Assembly (NCBI GenBank): GCA_009392675.1
Contig: VFFY01000223.1
Span: 1 to 8,701, forward strand
Source of the DNA: SAR202 cluster bacterium
GTDB lineage: Bacteria > Chloroflexota > Dehalococcoidia > Lucifugimonadales > UBA826
Reading direction: 5' to 3'
DNA length: 8,701 nt
Below the pieces are notes generated by a model that was not told the DNA's origin, did not search any database, and saw only the letters and a program-made list of their open reading frames with translations. Position numbers and translations under genes: made by a program. Positions within the stretch are counted from its first letter, which is position 1. Every line of letters begins with the position of its first letter. Below, piece by piece: positions 1 through 6,717 of the stretch.

Positions 1-344
1 GGGAATGAAGAGTCTGTTGGTGCATAAAAAATCAAATTTGCTTCTATCAGGTTAAATGGTCTTTCTCTAAACAAAATTTGATTTAGGATAAAGACAATTA
101 AACAAGCCCCCAAAAGGGTTAAAACACTGTTTAGGACAGCGAGTCGGGTTTTTAACTTTCTGAGGATAGAGCTTTCTTTATACCAAAGGAAAATTAACAT
201 CAACGACAGGAAAACGGGAACCAAATAATCGCTAGCTATAATCCTGGCCGAAGAGTCAATTATCGATGAAGTTCCGACCATCGAATTGATGGCCAGGAAT
301 AACTTTTGATCCAAATTAATAATCGTATAAATGAAGTCTTGCAT
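1..344 (-). CDS. PAP2-family phosphatase, BcrC/YbjG-like (undecaprenyl-diphosphatase), 3' end off the window
   Basis: The N-terminal 115 residues are visible; the gene continues past the left edge. Membrane-type PAP2 enzymes of this kind dephosphorylate undecaprenyl pyrophosphate outside the membrane, recycling the lipid carrier for peptidoglycan. Visible are an opening resembling other BcrC-like proteins (LFLAIN at 15-20), hydrophobic segments at about 40-55 and 70-92, the first PAP2 signature ending in RERPF (93-97), and the start of the second signature, TDSSFP (110-115), which normally continues as S-x-H beyond the edge. The Lys of the textbook KX6RP motif is Asn88, but BcrC/YbjG-type members often lack that Lys. 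The ATG at 344-342 lies 5 bases after the stop of the small membrane protein gene, so the two are probably co-transcribed. No clear Shine-Dalgarno sequence precedes it. The family is likely; the exact lipid substrate is inferred. Confidence 0.82.
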   Translation of the reverse strand, partial: MQDFIYTIINLDQKLFLAINSMVGTSSIIDSSARIIASDYLVPVFLSLMLIFLWYKESSILRKLKTRLAVLNSVLTLLGACLIVFILNQILFRERPFNLIEANLIFYAPTDSSF

Positions 345-349
345 CAGGA

Positions 350-652
350 TTAATTGGTATTTTTTCGGATAACCCTTTCCCCCGCTGAAAATAGCTTACG
401 AATCATTAAAGCTGTCAAAGCTGCTAAAGCAAAAAGAACTGCCTGCTCATTAGCATCTAACCCACCTTGGTAGTCATTAACTATCCTGTTATCGGTACTA
501 AAAAACAGAATGGCTGCAACCAACATAATAATAATGCCGAGACAACACGGCATAGGCGATAATGATGCCTTTTGGCAAGCGACAATAATAAATAACAAGC
601 CTGAAACGGCCAGTACAGAGCAAAAATAATAGTCTAAATGGAATCCAAACAT
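350..652 (-). CDS. small integral membrane protein of unknown function
   Basis: The 100-residue product is not recognised. It has three hydrophobic segments, at about 9-26, 35-52 and 69-86, and a basic C-terminal tail (RKLFSAGERVIRKN), so it probably spans the inner membrane three times. It contains cysteines at 11, 26, 36 and 37 and an acidic loop at about 54-70 between the second and third segments. No catalytic motif is visible. The ATG at 652-650 has no strong ribosome binding site. The gene lies 30 bases after ilvE and 5 bases before the PAP2 phosphatase gene. That tight spacing suggests an envelope function or a partner of the phosphatase, which is inference only. That it is coding is supported by its co-directional fit between two real genes and by the membrane-like pattern of its product. 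Confidence 0.6.
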   Translation of the reverse strand: MFGFHLDYYFCSVLAVSGLLFIIVACQKASLSPMPCCLGIIIMLVAAILFFSTDNRIVNDYQGGLDANEQAVLFALAALTALMIRKLFSAGERVIRKNTN

Positions 653-682
653 TTCACATTTGTCAAAACTGTAGTTAGGAGT

Positions 683-1609
683 CTAGCTCACCGATACCTC
701 TGTACACCACCCGCGATACTTAGGATTCTCACCCCGTATTGCCTTTTGATAGATCTCGTTTATAGCGAAGGTATATTCTCCGGTCCCTCCATCCCCTATA
801 TTCCTGCTATCTAATCTTCCAACTGCCTGAATGTGCGCAGCTGTACCAGTCAAAAACACTTCATCGGCAAAATAAAGCTCGCTCCTCCTAATCCTTCTTT
901 CGAGGACCTCCATCCCTAGGTCCTCTTTAGCGATAGTAACAGCAGAGTCTCTTGTTATGCCTGTTAGATTATTATCGGAGACTGGTGGTATAACTAAGTT
1001 TCCATCAGTAATCATAAACAAATTCTCACCAGAACCTTCTGAGACAAATCCGTCTGGAGTCAACATAATAGCCTCATCAAATCCTGCCAAAGTAGCTTCA
1101 GTTTTTGCTAGTATGCTATTGACGTAGTGGCCTGAAATTTTGACACGGGGAGGGATCATGGTGTCATCCACCCTACGCCAGGAGGAAGTGCAACAATTTA
1201 AAGCCCCGTCAGATTCTAGGTAGGCCCCAAATGGGACCATTATCAAAGTGAAATCACTACTGAGGTCCTGTAATTTTAGGTTGGCAATCAGCTCCTCGCT
1301 TTTATAGGCTAAAGGTCTGATGTATAAATCTTGTTTGTAGCCGCAATCTTTTATCAAATTTTCAGTGATACTGCAGAGTTCCTCTGCCGTTTTACCTATG
1401 TCCATCATCAACATTCTGCAACCTTGCAACAATCTTATGTAATGTTCTCGCATTCGATAGACGAACATTTTCTCTTCAGAGTCGTTCCAATTACCTCTGA
1501 TGCCTTCAAAGACAGCTGTTCCATAATGCAACGCATGTGTCATGACATTCACATTTGCTTGTTCAATAGGAACTATCTGTCCTCGGAAGTAGGCAAGGGA
1601 TTGTGACAT
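683..1609 (-). CDS. ilvE: branched-chain amino acid aminotransferase
   Basis: This cytosolic PLP enzyme of fold type IV transfers an amino group between glutamate and the 2-oxo acids of valine, leucine and isoleucine, the last step of their synthesis and first of their breakdown. The 308-residue length is normal. The N-terminus carries the family signature HALHYGTAVFEGIR (25-38). Arg59 matches the phosphate-binding arginine of the E. coli enzyme. Lys157 in RVKISG is the Schiff-base lysine, followed by YVNSILAKTEA (162-172). Glu191 in SEGSGENLF contacts the PLP ring nitrogen, and GITR (217-220) and GTAA (255-258) are the phosphate-binding loops. An in-frame TAA lies directly before the ATG, so the start is certain. 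GAGGAG stands 6 bases upstream. The gene sits 69 bases behind moeA and seems to have its own promoter there, with an inverted repeat. Confidence 0.96.
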   Translation of the reverse strand: MSQSLAYFRGQIVPIEQANVNVMTHALHYGTAVFEGIRGNWNDSEEKMFVYRMREHYIRLLQGCRMLMMDIGKTAEELCSITENLIKDCGYKQDLYIRPLAYKSEELIANLKLQDLSSDFTLIMVPFGAYLESDGALNCCTSSWRRVDDTMIPPRVKISGHYVNSILAKTEATLAGFDEAIMLTPDGFVSEGSGENLFMITDGNLVIPPVSDNNLTGITRDSAVTIAKEDLGMEVLERRIRRSELYFADEVFLTGTAAHIQAVGRLDSRNIGDGGTGEYTFAINEIYQKAIRGENPKYRGWCTEVSVS

Positions 1610-1615
1610 TTAAGT

Positions 1616-1621
1616 CTCCTC
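1616..1621 (-). promoter_or_regulatory. strong ribosome binding site of ilvE
   Basis: The minus strand reads GAGGAG followed by ACTTAA and the ATG at 1609-1607, an ideal Shine-Dalgarno spacing. It is the only strong one in the window: pheS, pheT, moeA, the 100-residue gene, the PAP2 gene and the channel gene all lack a comparable purine block. ilvE may therefore be translated more efficiently than its neighbours. Confidence 0.8.
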
Positions 1622-1639
1622 TATATTCACAAAATTGTC

Positions 1640-1652
1640 GCTTATTATAAGC
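1640..1652 (-). promoter_or_regulatory. putative ilvE -10 box inside a 13-bp palindrome
   Basis: The minus strand reads GCTTATAATAAGC, two perfect 6-base arms around a central A. It contains a consensus TATAAT (1649-1644). Transcription would begin near 1637, giving a leader of about 28 bases before the ilvE ATG. At the usual 16-18 base spacing there is no good -35 hexamer, so the promoter may need an activator, or the match may be chance in A+T-rich intergenic DNA. Confidence 0.45.
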
Positions 1653-1673
1653 TGTAATTAATCTCAATTACAG
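1652..1673 (-). promoter_or_regulatory. perfect 8+8 inverted repeat, candidate operator of ilvE
   Basis: The minus strand reads CTGTAATT, six bases, then AATTACAG: two perfect 8-base arms. It lies between the moeA stop (1681-1679) and ilvE and directly abuts the palindromic -10 region, so it would cover the -35 region. A bound dimeric regulator would compete with RNA polymerase. It does not look like an intrinsic terminator: the stem is A+T-rich and no T run follows. The regulator is not encoded in the window and cannot be named. Confidence 0.45.
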
Positions 1674-1678
1674 AAATA

Positions 1679-2956
1679 TCACTCGTTAAGCATGATGACT
1701 GTTACTATATCACCTGGGTCTTTGCTTTCTTCTTCCTCAGGGCATATTGCGAGACCGTTGGCATGAACCATGGAAGTTAGAATATTTGAATCTTGAGGAC
1801 CGGTAGTTTTAGCCGTATAACCATCTTCAGTCTGCTCAACTATGACTCTCGCATAAACTCGACGAGCATCGTAGTTCACTATGGAATCTTTTAATACGGC
1901 CTGGATAGTGCGGCGGTGCATGTTACTTTTACCCATCATTTTCAGAATTGCTGGCCTACAAAACTGTTCAAAAGCTACCAAGGAACTCACTGGATTACCG
2001 GGTAACCCAATTAACGGCACAGATGTATCGGAACTTCTATTCAATGTGCCAAAAGCCAGTGGTTTGGCAGGTCTCATTCGGACTGACCAGAACTGTAAAT
2101 CTCCATGTTCTGACATTACATCTTTAACCATGTCATAATCACCTTTGGAAACACCGGCCGAGGAGATAACTAAATCACTGTCCAACGCTTCCTTGAGCTT
2201 GCCACGAACTGACTCCATCTCATCTCGAGCTATCCCAATGTACTTTGGTATAGCTCCCAGCTGACTTACAGAGGCAATAATGGAACTTGAATTACTATCG
2301 AATATTTTGCCCTCAGCAGGTTTTTCCCCAGGGGTGAGCAATTCATTCCCAGTCGAAAGTATTGAAACCACAGGCTTTCTGATGGCCCGGACATGAGACA
2401 TACCCATGGATGCAAGAACTCCCACAGTAGCCGGCGTGATTACGTGGCCTTCAAGCAACACGGGATCACCCGTCTTTATGTCCTTGCCTTTTACTCTAAC
2501 GTTAGTTCCAGGCAATGCAGGTATTCTTATCCCTATTTCAGTCAATTGACCAGATTTTGAAAATTCTTTTTCTGTCGTTTCTTCAAAAGGTATCACTGCA
2601 TCACAATGTTCTGGAATAGGTGCTCCTGTCATAATTCTTGAAGCTGTACCAGGTTTCAATTCTTTCCTTGGCAAAGACCCAGCGGGGATAGTTTCCAGTA
2701 TTTCAAGCATTACCGGATGTTGATATGTTGCCTTTGATACGTCTGTTGAGCGTACTGCATATCCATCCATTGCAGAATTATCCAAAGGAGGTATGTTTAC
2801 TCCAGATCTAATCTGATCCACAGTCACCAACCCTAATGCGTCAGTGATCCGGAAGTTTTGAGCATTAAGAACTCCGAATTGATTCAAAATACGATCTCTA
2901 GCATCCTCTACGCTAAGCATATCTTCGTGATGATGTCCGTGATGATGTGTGACCAT
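1679..2956 (-). CDS. moeA: molybdopterin molybdotransferase MoeA
   Basis: MoeA inserts molybdate into adenylylated molybdopterin to finish the molybdenum cofactor, in the cytosol. The 425-residue length is typical. Residues about 14-190 form the MoeA N-terminal and linker domains, with PPLDNSAMDGYAVR (56-69), MTGAPIP (109-115) and KGKDIKTGD (156-164). Residues about 195-340 form the MogA-like binding domain, with STGNEL (201-206), KIFDSN (217-222), SAGVSKGDYD (266-275), RPAKPLAFG (295-303) and GLPGNPVSS (317-325). Residues about 345-425 form the C-terminal beta domain. Asp64, Asp159, Glu205 and Asp273 match conserved acidic positions of the E. coli enzyme. The N-terminus is odd: residues 4-10 are six histidines around one glycine. 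Met13 is an alternative start that would exclude them; neither start has a clear ribosome binding site. The gene begins 26 bases after pheT. No other cofactor gene is nearby. Confidence 0.95.
   Translation of the reverse strand: MVTHHHGHHHEDMLSVEDARDRILNQFGVLNAQNFRITDALGLVTVDQIRSGVNIPPLDNSAMDGYAVRSTDVSKATYQHPVMLEILETIPAGSLPRKELKPGTASRIMTGAPIPEHCDAVIPFEETTEKEFSKSGQLTEIGIRIPALPGTNVRVKGKDIKTGDPVLLEGHVITPATVGVLASMGMSHVRAIRKPVVSILSTGNELLTPGEKPAEGKIFDSNSSSIIASVSQLGAIPKYIGIARDEMESVRGKLKEALDSDLVISSAGVSKGDYDMVKDVMSEHGDLQFWSVRMRPAKPLAFGTLNRSSDTSVPLIGLPGNPVSSLVAFEQFCRPAILKMMGKSNMHRRTIQAVLKDSIVNYDARRVYARVIVEQTEDGYTAKTTGPQDSNILTSMVHANGLAICPEEEESKDPGDIVTVIMLNE
2927..2947 (-). repeat. perfect 9-bp direct repeat encoding the MoeA histidine tract
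   Basis: On the minus strand CATCATCAC occurs twice, separated by GGA, and encodes HHH-G-HHH at residues 4-10 of MoeA. Even the third-position choice (CAT, CAT, CAC) is the same in both copies, which suggests the tract arose by a short tandem duplication. Confidence 0.85.
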
Positions 2957-2982
2957 TTGGATAAATCGCTTTATCTTTTGTT

Positions 2983-5418
2983 TCAGGAATACCGTTCTGA
3001 AATTTTATATTGGTGTTCGAGAGATTTGATTATTTGGACATGGGCCCTATCGATCTCTTTAGCGGACAGGGTTTTTTCATTTGACTGAAATATGATCCTC
3101 ATTGTCAATGAATGTTTTCCATCCGGTACCTCGGCACCCTCGTATTTATCTATGGGAAATGAATCGGCCACAAGTTTGTTTCCCTTAATAGTGCTCACAA
3201 TCGACTCAGAATCTACTTCTTTACTAGATATCAAAGCTAAATCCCGAAAAGAAGATGGGTATCGACTAGGTTCGTAGTAGTCGACTGATTGGAGCTGTGC
3301 CGCCTTTTGGATGCTTTCCAGAAAAAGGTGGAAAATTATAACAGGGCTAGCAGAGAGATCATAAAATTCACTCAGGTCAGATTTCAATTCTCCGATTTGG
3401 CCGATCAAAACTTCATCGAGAAAAACATCCGCCGTCTTACCTGTTTCATAAATGGGTCTATCATTTTTGGTATATGACAAAACGCCGCTCAACCCCCGGA
3501 ATATGTGTTCTATGATGCCTTTTGCATCAAAAAAATCCATAAGTCGATCTGATTCCAACCATAGATCCGTGGAAGTGCTGAATCCTGTAATAACACCAAC
3601 GATTTCCTCTTTTTCTATAGGCATAGAGTCCATTTCGTCTGTCTGTAAAGGAAGAAATACCCGCCCTATTTCAAATAATCTAAGTCCCGTCTGCTGGTCC
3701 GTACGCCTGTTTCTAGACAACGTTTCAAGAACATTGGGTACCAATGTAGGCCGGAGATATTTTTTGGAAGCATCCATCGGGTTTGCAATAGTTATAGGTT
3801 GCTGATCACTAGAAATGGAATCAAATAAATTTATAGTCTCAATATCTGTGATGGAGTACGAAATGGTCTCGTTCATCCCGGCAGACACGAGCCTGTCTCT
3901 AATATGTTCCCTCACGGTCTGAGAATTTTCGGAACCTTGGCTTGGAATCTGGGAGGCCAAACTGCTGGAGGGCAAATTATCATACCCATATATACGAGCA
4001 AACTCTTCGATGACGTCGTCTTGTATTGAAATATCTGACCTCCAGAAGGGAGGGTTCACATTGATGACCGGGATCACATCTTCTTCTATTTTCTCAAAAC
4101 CAAGCCTCTTGATGATATTCCAAATATCCTTCATGGACACCGGGACACCCAATATTTTCTCAAATCGAGTTTCCGTAATTTCAATGGTTTTAATATGGTG
4201 AGGGGCGCTGAAAGTATCTATGATGCCTTCGGCCGGTATGCCACCACACAATTGGCTAATGAGATATGTAGCCCTTTTCAATGCGATGGGGGCGAGTTCG
4301 TGCCGTATATCCCGCTCAAAACGATATGAGGCCTCTGTATTGAGTCCGAGGGAGCTTCTGGTAGCCCTAGTGTTAGCAGCATTAAAATTAGCCGCTTCCA
4401 AAAATATGTCTGTAGTATCTTCATCTATTTCAGTATTTACGCCGCCCATAATTCCGGCGAGGCCGATAGGTTTGGAAGTATCAGCTATAACCAGCATTGG
4501 GGGCATAAGGGTTCTACGCTGAGAATCAAGGGTTTGCAACGATTCAGATACGGAAGCCTGTCTAACTATAATCTCATCTCCCTCTAACTTGTTAAAGTCA
4601 AATGCGTGCAACGGTTGACCGTATTCCAACATCACATAGTTAGTTATATCTACAACGTTGTTAATTGGGCGCTGTCCCGATTTAGTTAATACGTCCTGGA
4701 GCCATACGGGGGAAGGGCCCACAGTAATGTTTTCGATAAGTGATCCAGTGTATCTTGGACAGTTAAGAGGATCTTGTATTGATACCTTTATGCGGTCATT
4801 TATATTAGTATCCCCACTTTGGTATGAAGATTCCGGTTCAATGATATTCTTGCCAAATAGAGCTGCAATTTCATATGCAGTACCAATAACCGACAAACAA
4901 TCAGGTCGATTTGGCGTAAGTTCAGTGTTAATAATCGAATCAGACAACAACTCTTTGATCGGAGTACCCGTAACAGATTCATCATCCAGCACTAATATTC
5001 CACCGTTATCTTCTCCTATACCTAGTTCTATAGCGGAGCAAACCATTCCTTTAGATTCGATTCCTCGAATACTGGCCCCTTTTAAAATTTCATGTTTCCC
5101 TGATCTTGGGTTAAAGAGACTAGCGCCTTCTTTTGCGAAGACTATTTTCTGTCCAACTTCTAAATTTGGGGCACCGCAAACTACTCTTGCTTTCTCTCCT
5201 TTTCCAAGGTCTAGGGTAGGAAGTCTGAGCCGGTCTGCATTTGGATGCTGCTCTAATTGGATAACTTGGGCCACAACCAGGGACTCAGATTCCCACTTCT
5301 CACCAATATGTTCTATAGAACCAACTTCCAAACCTGCCATTGTTAACGAGTGAGCTAAATCTGTGACAGGAGAGTCTATTTCGACATAGTTGCGCAACCA
5401 AGAAAGTGGAATCTTCAT
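2983..5418 (-). CDS. pheT: phenylalanyl-tRNA synthetase beta subunit
   Basis: This is the large subunit of the cytosolic alpha2-beta2 enzyme that charges tRNA-Phe; it binds tRNA and edits mischarged Tyr-tRNA. The 811-residue length fits bacterial full-length PheT (about 795 in E. coli). It opens with MKIPLSWLRNYV. An EMAP-like OB fold follows at about 45-150 (HPNADRLRLPTLDLG at 58-72, VVCGAPN at 79-85). The B3/B4 editing domain is at about 215-390 (NVVDITNYVMLEYGQPLHAFD, residues 254-274, in part). The B5 domain runs to about 483 (FWRSDISIQDDVIEEFARI, 458-476). A catalytic-like core, inactive in this family, spans about 490-700. The C-terminal FDX-ACB anticodon-binding domain is at about 715-811 (PSRYPSSFRDLALI, 717-730). 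The gene starts 13 bases after pheS and is surely in the same operon. No key region is missing or broken. Confidence 0.98.
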   Translation of the reverse strand: MKIPLSWLRNYVEIDSPVTDLAHSLTMAGLEVGSIEHIGEKWESESLVVAQVIQLEQHPNADRLRLPTLDLGKGEKARVVCGAPNLEVGQKIVFAKEGASLFNPRSGKHEILKGASIRGIESKGMVCSAIELGIGEDNGGILVLDDESVTGTPIKELLSDSIINTELTPNRPDCLSVIGTAYEIAALFGKNIIEPESSYQSGDTNINDRIKVSIQDPLNCPRYTGSLIENITVGPSPVWLQDVLTKSGQRPINNVVDITNYVMLEYGQPLHAFDFNKLEGDEIIVRQASVSESLQTLDSQRRTLMPPMLVIADTSKPIGLAGIMGGVNTEIDEDTTDIFLEAANFNAANTRATRSSLGLNTEASYRFERDIRHELAPIALKRATYLISQLCGGIPAEGIIDTFSAPHHIKTIEITETRFEKILGVPVSMKDIWNIIKRLGFEKIEEDVIPVINVNPPFWRSDISIQDDVIEEFARIYGYDNLPSSSLASQIPSQGSENSQTVREHIRDRLVSAGMNETISYSITDIETINLFDSISSDQQPITIANPMDASKKYLRPTLVPNVLETLSRNRRTDQQTGLRLFEIGRVFLPLQTDEMDSMPIEKEEIVGVITGFSTSTDLWLESDRLMDFFDAKGIIEHIFRGLSGVLSYTKNDRPIYETGKTADVFLDEVLIGQIGELKSDLSEFYDLSASPVIIFHLFLESIQKAAQLQSVDYYEPSRYPSSFRDLALISSKEVDSESIVSTIKGNKLVADSFPIDKYEGAEVPDGKHSLTMRIIFQSNEKTLSAKEIDRAHVQIIKSLEHQYKISERYS

Positions 5419-5431
5419 AAATATGGGCCTG

Positions 5432-6493
5432 TTAAGAAAACTGTTTTAAAAATTTCATGTCATTCGAATAAAAATGCCTAATATCGTCAATTCCATGCTT
5501 TAGCATTGCTATCCGTTCCGCTCCCATTCCCCAGGCAAATCCACTGTATATTTCAGGATCATAACCTACCCCAGCCAGGACTTTTGGATGCACCATTCCG
5601 GCCCCCATTATTTCGATCCATCCTGTATTACCGCACACTGGACAACCATTCCCTTCACATTTGAAACAATCGATGGAAACTTCAGCTCCGGGCTCCACAA
5701 ACGGGAAGAAGTCACATCTAAATCTAGCTTTCCTTTTATCACCGAAAATTCTTTTCGCAAATTCCTCCAGGGTAGCTTTTAGGTTGGCGAAAGTTATATC
5801 TTTATCAACCGCTAACCCCTCTATCTGGCAAAACTGCCATTCGTGAGTAGCATCTGTCGCCTCGTACCTGTACGTTTTCCCCGGCACTACCACTCGAACT
5901 GGAGGGGGCTGAGATTCCATCGTTCTAATTTGCATTGGTGACGTGTGCGTCCGCAAAAGTAATGGACGAGAACCGTCTGCCAATTCCCTATCAATCCATA
6001 AACTGTTCCACATGTCCCTCGCGGGGTGTTCTTTTGGGATGTTTAGTTTCTGGAAATTGTATGTATCTAATTCCACCTCGGGTCCTTCGATGGTCTGGAA
6101 ACCCATTGACTCAAAGACTCTGCAAATTTCCCTAACAGCAGCTGTTGTCGGGTGGAGGCTGCCTAATGCTATATTCCTTCCAGGTAAAGTCACATCCAAA
6201 AAACTGGGTCCGTTTCTTGTCCGAATACTGGCGCTGCTTCCAATATCAGCTTTATAAGCTTCGTATTTTTTTGTTAACACATCTTTTAGGGAATTAGCTT
6301 GGCTGCCAGCTTCCTTTCGGCCATCCACAGGCAAATCCGAAATTCCTCGTAACAATCCAGTGACTGTTCCGTTACGTCCGAGGGTGTCAATTCTCCAAGA
6401 CTCGAGCTCGTCTAGGGTCCCGATTTGAGAAAGGGTAGATAAGGCCTTCTGTTCTATTTGGGCCCGTATTTCAATGTAAGATTTTTTGTCCAT
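5432..6493 (-). CDS. pheS: phenylalanyl-tRNA synthetase alpha subunit
   Basis: This is the catalytic class II subunit that activates phenylalanine with ATP and transfers it to tRNA-Phe. The 353-residue length is normal. An N-terminal coiled-coil tRNA-binding arm spans about 1-85. Motif 1 lies at about 112-140 (LHPTTAAVREI, GPEVE), motif 2 at about 206-226 (KTYRYEATDATHEWQFCQIEG, in part), and motif 3 at about 319-332 (GMGAERIAML). PFVEPGAEVSI (264-274) leads into a four-cysteine cluster, C276-x2-C279-x4-C284-x2-C287, which E. coli PheS lacks but which I believe occurs in other bacterial PheS; it could bind zinc. An in-frame TGA at 6499-6497, two codons upstream, fixes the ATG as the start. 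No Shine-Dalgarno is visible, but a 6-codon ORF ends overlapping the ATG. pheT follows after 13 bases. Confidence 0.98.
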   Translation of the reverse strand: MDKKSYIEIRAQIEQKALSTLSQIGTLDELESWRIDTLGRNGTVTGLLRGISDLPVDGRKEAGSQANSLKDVLTKKYEAYKADIGSSASIRTRNGPSFLDVTLPGRNIALGSLHPTTAAVREICRVFESMGFQTIEGPEVELDTYNFQKLNIPKEHPARDMWNSLWIDRELADGSRPLLLRTHTSPMQIRTMESQPPPVRVVVPGKTYRYEATDATHEWQFCQIEGLAVDKDITFANLKATLEEFAKRIFGDKRKARFRCDFFPFVEPGAEVSIDCFKCEGNGCPVCGNTGWIEIMGAGMVHPKVLAGVGYDPEIYSGFAWGMGAERIAMLKHGIDDIRHFYSNDMKFLKQFS

Positions 6494-6513
6494 TAGTCAA
6501 TCTGGGTATTCAT
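6493..6513 (-). other. possible 6-codon leader ORF overlapping the pheS start
   Basis: On the minus strand an ATG at 6513-6511 opens a reading frame for MNTQID whose TAA (6495-6493) overlaps the pheS ATG by one base, forming TAATG. Such an overlap would permit translational re-initiation, which could offset the missing ribosome binding site of pheS. It has no phenylalanine codon, so it is not a pheM-style attenuator, and it has no clear ribosome binding site itself. It may well be chance. Confidence 0.2.
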
Positions 6514-6543
6514 CTGTTTCAATTCAACAAGATATAGGCACAA

Positions 6544-6549
6544 ATTATA
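6544..6549 (-). promoter_or_regulatory. putative -10 box of the pheS-pheT operon
   Basis: The minus strand reads TATAAT, a full consensus match. Transcription would start near 6537, about 44 bases before the pheS ATG. The sequence at 17-base spacing (CCGATA) is a poor -35 match. No T-box leader or Phe-rich leader peptide fits in this short untranslated region. Confidence 0.45.
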
Positions 6550-6593
6550 CCTCACAACTGAAATATTATCGGATATTGGTTCTGAAATACATT

Positions 6594-6614
6594 AGAGGAA
6601 TGTAATAATCCTCT
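6594..6614. repeat. inverted repeat in the pheS/channel divergent intergenic region
   Basis: AGAGGA, nine bases, then TCCTCT form perfect 6-base arms within the 224-base intergenic region (6494-6717). The centre is about 58 bases upstream of the pheS -10 box and about 74 bases upstream of the channel -10 box. It is not placed as a terminator, since both genes read away from it. A regulator site is possible; chance is also plausible for arms of this length. Confidence 0.3.
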
Positions 6615-6674
6615 GTTTTCGAGAATTTCATAAAATTTGGCTAAAATTGAGCAACAAGATTCCAAATCTAACCT

Positions 6675-6680
6675 TATAAT
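6675..6680 (+). promoter_or_regulatory. putative -10 box of the MscS-family channel gene
   Basis: TATAAT is a full consensus match. Transcription would begin near 6687, about 31 bases before the ATG at 6718. The nearest -35-like sequence, TTGAGC at 6647-6652, is 22 bases away, which is too far for a standard sigma-70 promoter. It is divergent from the pheS promoter. Confidence 0.4.
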
Positions 6681-6717
6681 ACCCAATGTAACCATAAATT
6701 TGTGAACGGTAATTAGA

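Noticed and set aside
1652..1673. Inverted repeat after moeA read as an intrinsic terminator
   Set aside because: The stem is A+T-rich and is followed on the minus strand by CTTATAATAAG rather than a T run; an operator fits better.
4658..5353. 231-codon open frame on the plus strand, opposite pheT
   Set aside because: It lies fully inside the unmistakable pheT gene, shows no recognisable motif, and is a reverse-strand shadow.
6686..6691. ATG-TAA start-stop pair upstream of the channel gene
   Set aside because: It lies at the predicted transcription start, so it would be at the very 5' end of the transcript or outside it, and a two-codon match is expected by chance.
6494..6717. T-box riboswitch or Phe-codon attenuator before pheS
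   Set aside because: The likely leader is only about 44 bases, there is no Phe-rich peptide, and no terminator hairpin with a T run is visible.
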